Of a stretch of DNA of 64,000 nucleotides, positions 39,450-48,919 are shown in pieces. This stretch comes from Lingula anatina (lineage: Eukaryota; Brachiopoda; Lingulata; Lingulida; Lingulidae), in assembly GCF_001039355.2 (NCBI RefSeq), contig NW_019775480.1:243414-307413 (forward strand). Reading direction: 5' to 3'. The notes beneath the pieces are model-generated. The model ran no database searches and was not told the origin of the DNA. It was given only the letters and a program-made list of their open reading frames with translations. The position numbers were made by a program, and so were the translations under genes. The stretch's first letter is position 1, and every line of letters starts with the position of its first letter.

Positions 39450-41728
39450 GTACACTCCATGATTGATGGGTTTGAAAATCCCCAAAATGCTAAAAAGGAC
39501 CTTTGTTTATGTATTTATTTGTTTGTTTATGCTTTGTTATAGTTAGTGCTGTCATTGATTGTACCTTGTATGTGAAGGTGTTTATCAATAAAAAATCTTA
39601 ATCCTTCTAACTGTCACGTTGCCACCATGGTGAAGGTACGGGAGCTCACAAATGAAGAAAGAAATGAAATAGTTTCTCTGAGGGAGCAGGGTATCAATGT
39701 TACCCAGATAGCTGCCAAATATGGTGTATCTCGTCAGACTGTGTATAGGAAGATGGAGGACACTGGTGATCCCCATAAGTTACACCGAAGTGGCCGCCCA
39801 AGGAAGATTAATGCCAGAGACGCATTTTGATGCTGTCAAGGATCAGGAGGTCTGAGCTGTGCAGGGAATTAGCGTTGATATGGTCGCGCAGTTTGTAGGT
39901 TGAAGCTAGCAAAGAACTGTACAAAGAAGGCCCCATGCTTCAGGTATTCACGGCAGGGTTGCCAGGAGGAAGCCACTCATCACCTTGGTAAACAGGGCTG
40001 CAAGAACCATTGCCTGGACAGTGGGTCAGAACTGGCGCCATTTTGTTTATTCTGACGAGTCCATATTCGCAGTTAACAACGTGGGTGGACAAGTGAGGGT
40101 ATGGAGAACATCATCCACTTGTCATTTGCCAGAGAATATGCATTTCCTCACTAGACAGTCCGGATCCACTTCGATAATGGTTTGGGGGTGCATTGGTTTC
40201 TACGGTAATGGTGAGCTGGTGCTGATAAATGGAAACTTGAATCACGAGCAATACACTGACATTCTCGATCAGCACCTTTTAGCATCGGTAGAAAACACCT
40301 TTGGGGACAGGAACCATCCGTTAATATTTCAAGATGATAACGCTACACCACACAGGGCCAGGGAAGTGCAAGAATGGCTTTACCAGCATGGCATCAACAG
40401 GGTGGACTGGCCTGCCCAATCACCTGACGCAAACCAAATTAAAACCTGTGGCAAAATATTGGAAATCAAGTGGCAAAGGATCGCCCCTTTACCAGAAACG
40501 CTCTAAGCCAAAGTGTCTTCAGAGCCTGGACCAACATAGCCCCCAGAAGATTAATGAACCTTTATCAGTCTATGCCTAGAAGGACTGTGGCCATATTGAG
40601 AACACGTGACTATCCTACAAAATATTAATTCTGATGTAATAGCATGTGTTATGTAAGGGCAATGCACTGTTCTGTAAATCTAAAATAAAGATACTCACTT
40701 GGCGCTATCAGTTTTCAATAAAATAACAACTGAAAAAACTACCAAATCCAGCTGTTGTTCCCCTTAAAGAAAAATGGTGCAATACTTTTGTCACCCCTCT
40801 GTACACCTTAAATTTATTTAACCCCTTAAGGATATTGTAACCCTTTATTATCATCCAGATATCAAAAATGAGGTTTTTCCTGCATCTAACTATTCAATAA
40901 TGCATCTATCTTTGTGCTGATTTAAAACAATAAAAAACTCTTGAAAATATAAAATATCGGCATTTATATTTCTCGTTGCAATGTATAAGCATAGGTAACC
41001 CAAAGCTTTAATCGTCAATTTAACACCTTTCTATTTGAGGCGAGATAGCAATCGGTATGAGGCTTAACTTCATCCCGAACAAGATTTTATCACGAAAATT
41101 GGCAGAGTTGACCAGAAGTGTATGGGCTACAATCTCGCACCGTCATTTTGGTTTAAATGTTTTTGTTATGGGGTTATCAGCCCCTAATTACAGATTTTCA
41201 TAAAACAAAAGCGGTATATTGCTTTATCAATGATAAAATTTTAACTAAGATTTCTAAGAAAAATTGCTGGCAGGGTTTTTGAGTACTAAATGGTGTCATT
41301 AAATCGGCCTTAAAATGGTGATCGTGGGTGCTAAGCTAAAGGAGAAATTTGAGAAACCGATTTTCAGTTTTTACCCCAAATTTGCAATTATGACGTCACC
41401 CGTGAGATGACATGTGTAAATGTTAATTGAGTCACTGAACACTGAAGATTTAGCTTTTACCCAAAAGAATGTGAATGTATGTAAAGGCAGTAAATAAGAA
41501 GTTTTGGGCGGAGGGTGACATCCTTAAATATTTTTTCTGGGGCGTATATGATGTTGATATTTTCATTGGCGCTTATAAGAAGATGGTCGCTGTTATAATG
41601 ATTGGCCAGTCATTTTAAGCTAAAATCAACCTTTATAAATTCTATCAAAGGTCCAATCCAAGTGCAAACAGGGATAGATAAATATACTGGGAAAGAAAAT
41701 TTTGGCGGGTAAAATTCATGGAGTGTAC
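39450..41728. mobile_element. Possible outer element bounded by 13-bp inverted repeats
   Basis: gtacactccatga (39450-39462) and its exact reverse complement (41716-41728) bracket the dead Tc1-like transposase and about 0.9 kb of unassigned sequence. No target duplication was confirmed, so the pairing could be chance. Confidence 0.3.
39627..40610 (+). pseudogene. Broken Tc1/mariner-family transposase
   Basis: 39627-39828 encodes an N-terminal helix-turn-helix pair (GINVTQIAAKYGVSRQTVYRK) followed by a GRPRK-type motif. The frame then stops early. 39985-40506 encodes the catalytic part: YSDESIF, FQDDNATPHRA (second Asp) and WPAQSPD. The position of the last acidic catalytic residue, normally in an NPIEN-type motif, reads NQIKT, so the acid is lost. 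The frame then shifts and the expected C-terminal sequence continues in another frame to about 40610. The right terminus reads cttttgtcacccctctg, ending at 40801 next to a TA. No matching left terminus was found. The copy is inactive. Confidence 0.85.
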
Positions 41729-41896
41729 CTTGATGTTGTGGTATGACAAAGCTCCTCCACTAGCATCATGACAGTGGTCAGGCCTTTTCTAATGGATGTT
41801 GCTTTGCCACGACACTTAACGCCCAAACCAAAAATAGAGATGCAATTGAGGTCACAGGCATGCTCTTAGTGCACAGATTGTAAACTATGTTTTATT
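40804..41896. other. Non-coding, unassigned, probably repeat-derived
   Basis: No coding pattern. The stretch lies between the Tc1 right end and the palindrome and tandem array at 41.9 kb. Confidence 0.4.
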
Positions 41897-41924
41897 ATGT
41901 ACAGACACAGATGTGTCTGTACAT
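41897..41924. repeat. 28-bp palindrome beside a GTC-rich microsatellite
   Basis: atgtacagacaca, two bases, then the exact reverse complement. It is followed at about 41938-41985 by a GC-rich run of cgtcgccgtcg-type repeats. It looks like one end of the repeat unit that includes the 161-bp array. Confidence 0.8.
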
Positions 41925-41992
41925 ATAGCCATCATCTGCGTCTGTCGTCGCCGTCGCTGTCGTCGCCGTCGTCGCCGTCGCCGTGCACTTTT

Positions 41993-42475
41993 ACCGATAA
42001 CACGATAAGTGGAAAACCATTTTACCTTTTGACTTGAAACTTGCAGAACTGATGAATATTCATAATACGCAGGTCAAGTTCGAAAATCAGCATGATCGGG
42101 TAACTTTTAGGGAATTTATGCTGTTTTTTCACTTTTTTCAGCATATATGCAGCACCGATAACACGATAAGTGGAAAACCATTTTACCTTTTGACTTAAAA
42201 CTTACAGAACTGATGAATATTCATAATACGCAGGTCAAGTTCGAAAATCAGCATGATCGGGTCACTTTTAGGTAATTTATGCTGTTTTTTCACTCTTTTC
42301 AATATAAATGCAACACTGATAACACAATATAAGAAAAACTGCATTGGCCAATTGTAATTATACTCACAGGAGTGGTCAATCTTACTAAAACGCAGGTTGA
42401 GTTCGAAAATAAGCATAATCGGGCCATTACTTAAGAAGTTATACTGTTTTTTCACATTTCCTCAGATTCAATTAT
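41993..42475. repeat. Tandem array, three copies of a 161-bp unit
   Basis: Units start at 41993, 42154 and 42315 with the same phase (accgataacac in the first two, actgataacac in the third). The first two are nearly identical and the third is more diverged. Each contains aggtcaagttcgaaaatcagc or a variant, and ends near gctgttttttcac. Confidence 0.92.
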
Positions 42476-42479
42476 TAGG

Positions 42480-43381
42480 CATGTTAACAGTCTCATTATT
42501 TAACTAANATTTTATGGTTCCACAAGAAGAAGTTTTTATGAAAGTTTCACTCTCCTGGAACCATAATTCATCGTCTATCCCCATAAAGGAACATACGCTA
42601 CTGTCATAAATGCAAAACCTCCAACTGTGAAACGTTTTACTCACTTTGAAAACTCAATCCTCACTGGTTTTGTTTTTTAATTTATCTTCTACAAGAATAG
42701 ATCTAACGTTGTAAAAATTATAATAATCTTCTGTATAGAGCAGTTTATTGTTTTTGAGCGACTTCAATTTGCTTGTCACTGAATATTTAAAAAACGGGGA
42801 AAATACACCCTACTGACATTTAATGAATTATTTTCCCTCTCGTGATCCAAATATTTTATCAGAAACGGCAAACTATCATGGAATCACAATGTATTTTTCG
42901 GTTAGCAACAGAAAACACTGTTTTCATGAAACTTTTGACACTTTTTTCTGGGGAACATACATTGTACGTTACGTAGTAATAGCCATGACGCAAAGCCCCT
43001 TGAGTTACAGTTTAAATATTTATAAAAACATCCTTATGCTATGTATAATTTACCATGACTGAATCACTACAAAATATATCGGAACGCGGTATAAAAATTA
43101 AAATGTAATGACCTGGAATATACGTTACAATTTAGGGCTTCTTTGCGTAATGGTAAAAATTAAAATTTGAATTTAAATTGAGACAGTCGTGGATTTTCGT
43201 TTTATACACGTACTCGTTTTTTAAAAAATGAATACAACTTTGAATTCATTCAATTTTATTTTTTTGACACTTCAGCATGTGAAATGCACCTCTTTATTGT
43301 GTTTGGGTGTTAAAAGCTTGAAGTATCTGTTTGACAGTTTATAGGTCATCTATGTACATATAGCATTATAGGCCTAATCTA
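42480..43381. other. Non-coding, 5' flank of the tyrosine-motif receptor gene
   Basis: AT-rich sequence. A short inverted repeat (atggttcca at 42523 and tggaaccat at 42564) is the only structure noticed. No promoter motif is clear. Confidence 0.4.
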
Positions 43382-45244
43382 ATGGCTCATCTTGTACAGT
43401 GTACATTATTATTATTGTATATAAAAGCTTGCGGCTGCTATTTTCCAGGACGTTTTGTAAAACTTGATGCTTCACATTCCGAAGTGCAGATAAAATGTTC
43501 TGACGGATTTCTTGCTATTCGCCATGTCTATTCGTTCTGCTGTTCTCAAGTCTCTGGTGGGTGTCTTGGGTTGACAGAATGTTCCATCAATCTCTGCTGT
43601 AATACAACATCTCAACATGACACAATATGCAGGTTAATGGAATGGAAAGCAGAGGGTTACCAGCATACAGTCATAACATTCGACTGCCAGCTCTACTCTG
43701 GTAAGACAAAGTGAAGAGCAAGTCAAAAATAAGTTGAAATAAGAATGGTCTGATATTAATTAATATTACTTGTGAAAAATTCCGTAACTCTCATACTATT
43801 TTGTTGTGTTGCAAATACATGTTTATTGCAGAGACTGTGAATGGCATAAAGTCTGCTTTTCCAACAAAAATTGAAAGAAATATATGTCAAGTGCGACCCA
43901 ATACAACTATGACCCGCAAGATCAGCCTCCACGATGAGACCACCAGTAGGCCTACTGCAACCATTGTGTCAACAGGCACAACGCCACTTCGGACATCAAC
44001 AGCTCAGCCAACAGCTACAAGTAGTTTGGATGCGCGCGGTGTCTTTGAAGGTGAGAGGGAAAGGTGTCAACGTTATACCCATGCACATGGCTAGACAAAA
44101 TCACAGACTTTAATAATCTCTTTCAACTCTTGTAATCGTATACCTTTTGAAGTGGCAGGAAGACATGGCGGTTAAAAATGATTCATGACTAGTTTAGAAC
44201 TATGCTAATTTTAATAAGAAATTGATTAAGTACAAACAGTTGAATCCAATTCTGAGAATGGGTCGAGTAATGATAATTTTTTCTAGAGGATATGGACTTT
44301 TTTTATTTGTGTCGCCAAATATATACACGTATATGAAGTAATGTAATATTGTTTATCATCTGCCTTCAGTTTTGCTTGGATGCGGGATGATCACAGTTGG
44401 CTACACAGTTATAATATTCGTCATATTGCTTGTTAATAAAAGGTAGGATGAAACATCTATATCTATATTCATTGGGTTTATTTTATGACTATTTTAAAGC
44501 TCCAAATCTTGAAGCCTGCCACTTGCTATTCGAAAAGATTAGTACTTATGGATTATATATTTTTTTCATTTCTCTAGGTTAGAATATGAGCAAAAGAGGG
44601 CCATTTTGGCAAAACTTCGTCGTATCCGCTATGAGCGTAGACGTCGAGGTATTCAGCTAATACAACAAGAAATGGACAACATCCACAAGGGTTTGGAACA
44701 GCAGAGCAATGTGAATGCCACTGCAGGTCAAGTCCTTTATTCTAACGAATATCACTTATCATCATATGAAGAGATCTCAGACGCTCACATATACTTAGAA
44801 CCATTACAATTGGCAGCCGTTGAATACGATGATACTGTGCTTAATTCACAAGGGCCATTGTATGACGAAATAAATCAGTTTTCTGGGGAACAATTTTGTG
44901 ACACTGCCGTCACTGGTACTGTTCAAATTAACCAAGGTGAATTATTTAAGTATGACTATGTGGTTGACAGAGAAAGTACTGAAGTGGAAGAGATTGTTGA
45001 TACTATTCAGACTATTACCCATGGCGGAGACTGCAAAGATCTCCCAACCAAACCAGTAATTAAAGACTCTTACATTCATTTCAAAGAGACAAATCAGTGC
45101 GAAGAACGGCTTGTTGAGCGCAGACAGACCTTGCCAAAGGAATATGCAAATGTCTCGTCGTACGAACATCTAGTTAAACAGGAGAACTGTGAGCTTTCAG
45201 AACAGGATTCCTCGTACCAAGAACTGAGTGAAAATATACAGTAA
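43382..45244 (+). CDS. Putative type I membrane receptor, Cys-rich lectin-like ectodomain and ITIM-like tyrosine tail
   Basis: Exons: 43382-43700, 43832-44050, 44370-44442, 44578-45244; 425 residues, phases consistent. Residues 1-18 are a signal peptide. Residues about 33-102 hold eight cysteines between a KCSDGFLAIR strand and a closing VITFDCQL strand, a layout like a SUEL/rhamnose-binding lectin but too divergent to be sure. Residues about 128-175 are Thr/Ser-rich (mucin-like stalk). Residues 180-201 are a single membrane segment, with its own exon, followed by KR. The 220-residue tail has a basic juxtamembrane helix, then many tyrosine motifs: YSNE (258), SSYEEI (267), YLEP (276), YDEI (299), YANV (393), SSYEHL (399) and SSYQEL (417). 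Three fit the ITIM consensus SxYxxI/L, one is the ideal Src-family SH2 site, and YSNE and YANV fit Grb2 (YxN). Signalling by tyrosine phosphorylation at the cell surface is inferred. I do not recognise a named orthologue. The start codon could be preceded by another exon. Confidence 0.8.
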
Positions 45245-45399
45245 CGCCGAGGAGAGGCTATATATTATTCAACAACTAACTCTTTGATTATTTAGGAAGT
45301 TATAATTTGAAAAATTTCAAGTAAAAACCTATAAATTGAAAATTAATACATTTTATAATTTTATAAATTAAAAGTCGGCAAAGGACGGCAACACCAAAT

Positions 45400-46210
45400 A
45401 TATGCAGTGCATTAGAACAAGGACTTTAGTTTTTCACTGGTCAGCATTTCAGATTTTTTTGGAAAAAAATTGGGGAATTATTATTATTATTATTATTTTC
45501 ATTTTTGTTGTTGTTGTTGTTGTGACCTCCCTAACTTGTTCCCTATTCAATCAATGTTACAAGGTCAAACTCCACTGCATACATTGTATCAACTTGTATG
45601 TACCATATTGCTTACTTCACAAACATTCTTCTTGGGAAAATCTTAGAATCAAAACTCAAAATATGTATCCATGCCAAGCTCATTTACATCTTATGTGGCA
45701 AATTTCAAGTTTCTATTTAGGTTATGGTAAATCTTTAAAATTTTCTGTAGCATGTGTTTTCTGAGGCGACATTTGATGGCGAACACTAATCTGACAAACG
45801 TATATTTCCACAACAATTATTTAGGTCGGTAAATTGACAATTTTCAAAATGGTTACCATGTGAGCTGATAGTTTACTGTCAAACTAGACCGAAGAGCTTA
45901 TAACATGAAAATTTCTAAAAATATATGCTATGTATTAGAACAAAGACAGCATGTCAGACTTTTTGGGAGGATTTTTTTTTTGTTATCCCCCCTTGTTCTG
46001 CAGTCGACCAATGTTACACTGATATTAAAAGGTCAAATCCTACTGCTCAAAATTTTTGTATCAAGAATCACAAACACAATATTACTCTGCTTGAAAAAAA
46101 AACATGGAAATAGATTTCTGTGGGGAAATCTGCGAATCAAAATTTTAGTAAAATGTGCATTCATGCCTAGCTCTTTTACTTATTAGGTGACAAAATTCTA
46201 GTTTGTATGG
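45400..46210 (+). repeat. Diverged direct duplication downstream of the receptor gene
   Basis: Blocks at about 45400-45725 and 45915-46205 share the same order of short matches: an attagaaca start, a caatgttac block, a ggtcaaa block, a gaatcaaaa block and a catgcc.agctc block. The offset is about 530 bp. Neither copy is coding. This is probably an old segmental or repeat duplication. Confidence 0.5.
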
Positions 46211-46569
46211 CATTTTCAAGGGGCCAAAAACTCAAGTTTGAAAGTCTCCTTGTTTTGCCCTTTTATCAGTTTACGGAGTTTATAGTAGGCCTAATTTAAA
46301 GTAGTTAATGTGCGACCCTTCCACTGCCTTTCCTTGCATATCATGACGTGGTTAACGTTACCCATGTTTTCACCTCCCGACCTCCGTTTGTCTGTTTGTT
46401 AACAAAACTTCCCCCAACATGTACATGTATATAATTTTTTCGTAGGCCCTACATAAAACGAAGAAAAGACAATAATAGGCCTAACAAAGATGATACGACT
46501 CTTCCTCCGAGGTTAGGGGAGTCCGGGGCTAGTTGGCCCAGTTAGACACTTTTGGCCTTGTAGAGCCAG

Positions 46570-47123
46570 CTAAGAGCGCATTCTCAACGAATTAAGCCAG
46601 GCTTTACAAAGCCGGTGACCTAAAAATGGCGGACGTACATGAAAGAAAAACCGCCTAATCTTTTAATAGTCTCTCCGCCTCTCACACGCCTCCCCACACG
46701 TCGTCCCTGCGAGGTACAGTAATTAAATCTCGGCTCCGAACATTAATATTTCCGTGTATATCTCTGGTGATATTCTCTCCTTAGATAGTCGATTCATTGC
46801 TGCTCTACGGGCCAAATTATTCCTTTTTCGTCTCTGTTTTCAAAGATAATAGAACAGAAGAGCTTTTTTCCTTCGATCGCCTTCAGCCGCCATGCCTTCT
46901 TCACCACGAGTTTAACTGATGAGCATGCGCACTTAATATTTCTCAGGTAGCTTCCGCATGGCGAACGGAGCCGAGATTTAATTACTGTACCCCGCAGGGA
47001 CGACGTGTGGGGAGGCGGAGAGACTATTAAAAGATTAGGCGGTTTTTCTTTCATGTACGTCCGCCATTTTTAGGTCACCGGCTTTGTAAAGCCTGGCTTA
47101 ATTCGTTGAGAATGCGCTCTTAG
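46570..47123. mobile_element. Foldback element with about 160-bp near-identical inverted arms
   Basis: The left arm (46570-46738) begins ctaagagcgcattctcaacg. The right arm (46966-47123) ends with its exact reverse complement. The arms match almost base for base, except for an 11-bp duplication in the left arm (tctcacacgcc, about 46680) and a few substitutions. The central 227 bp are unique. No transposase is present. The near-identity suggests recent movement or gene conversion. Confidence 0.88.
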
Positions 47124-47234
47124 NTTAAAAAAATCAATCAGACGGTAATAGGCACCGGCAAGCTTTGTCAATTTCACCAACTTGTTTATTTCAAACAGCG
47201 TTGCGCGCAAAGGTTTGTGGGTTTTTTGGAATGA

Positions 47235-47462
47235 CAGGCCGCGGATGCAAAGCCCCCCCCCCCCCTCCCTTGGCGTGGAGTTAGGGGCCCGCTGAACGGT
47301 GCCATTAGGGTAGGCCTACGGTTTGAACGTGTGATTCAGCTAATTGTGATTCAGCAAAATTTTTATTTTTAGAGGGGACTATTGGTGTGATTTTTTTCAG
47401 AAATCGAAGGGAGGGGAGTCAGGACCCACATGACCCCCCCCCCCCTCCTGAATCCGCCACTG
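47235..47462. mobile_element. Second copy of the CAGTGGCGGAT-ended element
   Basis: On the minus strand it starts cagtggcggattcagg and ends gcatccgcggcctg. It shares tggcaccgttcagcg with the copy at 11.4 kb and the poly-C/poly-G tracts of the family. The flanking duplication is imperfect (gaatga/gaactg). Confidence 0.65.
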
Positions 47463-48056
47463 GAACTGATTTTTACAGTACATGGGCATGTACTTGTAAA
47501 AAAAGAAATTTGTATTTTACCGCACGCTCCATACATTCGCCTCATTTTAAATGTCTCTTGAAACTGTCTAAAAGAAGATTTAAAACGAGGCCCCTGTTTG
47601 GAGGATGAGAAAAGCCTCCGTTTCATTCGTTGTCCACGACTGGTAGTTGTGTTTGGTCTCAGCAATCAAGTTTGGGTTAAAGTAAGTAATCAATATATAT
47701 ATATTAGGCAATGCAATAATCATTTGAGCGATTTTCATATTCAACCGATCAATTCAAGACGGACCTGACTGCCGGCTGGACGGCCTACGTGACACGCAAT
47801 GGGAGTATGAAGTTGCATCACGGTCTTGTTACTTGCCTTAGTTTTCGGCCTTACAAGCTCACGGTACCCTTACCGCAGTCTTGTTACGGACTGGATAAAC
47901 AGTGCAGATCACGAACGATACTGTTCGGATAGTGGTATAGTATAGACACGTACTGTATCATTGCTGCACTTGCACCAGTTTCAACTCGCTGTAGAGAACT
48001 CCGTCAAGCTTTGAAAGGAGAAAATGGTATATCATTTCTGGTACATACTACTACTA

Positions 48057-48290
48057 CAGGTGCGGATCCAGGATTATTTGAAAGGGGGGTCCGCGGATGC
48101 GATGCAGACCCCCCCCCCCTTCACCACTTGGCGTGCGGGCCCCGAAAAATTTGGTATTTTAGAGGGCATTTGGTATGGTTTAGAACTTTCTTTTAGCTAG
48201 TCAAAATTCTAATTTCAAGAGGGGACCAGAAATCCAGGGGGGGGGGGGGGGTCAGGACCCTCCTGACCTGCCCCTCTAAAACCGCCACTG
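48057..48290. mobile_element. Third copy of the CAGTGGCGGAT-ended element, 234 bp, 6-bp target duplication
   Basis: It runs from caggtgcggatccagg to aaccgccactg and is flanked by perfect CTACTA repeats (48051-48056 and 48291-48296). On the minus strand it contains gaaattagaattttgacta, shared with the 10-11 kb composite copy. Confidence 0.75.
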
Positions 48291-48919
48291 CTACTAGAAT
48301 TTAAGATAAAAAGAACATGTGCAGGATTGCTCTAGAAGATCAGTGTAACCCCAAGTTACAAAGTAACTGCCATCATGGTGCAATTTACCTTTGCTCCATA
48401 TGTATTTGCAGCTGCTTGTAAATACTATGGAGCAGTGGGAAGGTGTTTTTACACTTTTAGACAAGAACTAGGTGTTTGAAGTTGAGAATTGAGTTTTAAA
48501 TTAAATTTTTAGTACACTGTAAGACATTTTTGTTGCTTCGTTACTTTTTAAGCAATTTTCAAATGCTTACAAATTAAATACTGTAATGTTAATATCTTCC
48601 CATAGGCTTCATCACGAGAGTTTCACCAACTCCGACAAAGAAGAAGTACTTGTACTCATGTCTCGACCATTATCAACAAGTACAGTCATCTCCATTGATC
48701 ATCATCAGGGAAGCAAGAGTCAAAGGCCTGCATTTTACCTTCGTTTCATCACCCTTTTCTTCAGTCCTAGAACTGCACAAGCAGCCTATGATTTGCTTCG
48801 ATACGGACTTCGTGTTGGTGTCACCATGACCCTTATTGGAGGATACCATCGGATGTTTGTTGTACTGACTATCTGTTGTTTGATATTGGGTGATTGAATT
48901 GTAATATATATGTTGTAAA

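Noticed and set aside
48586-48897. Open frame with an acceptor upstream of OMA1
   Set aside because: No homology to OMA1 or another family. OMA1 starts with its own ATG at 48920; this may be 5' UTR.
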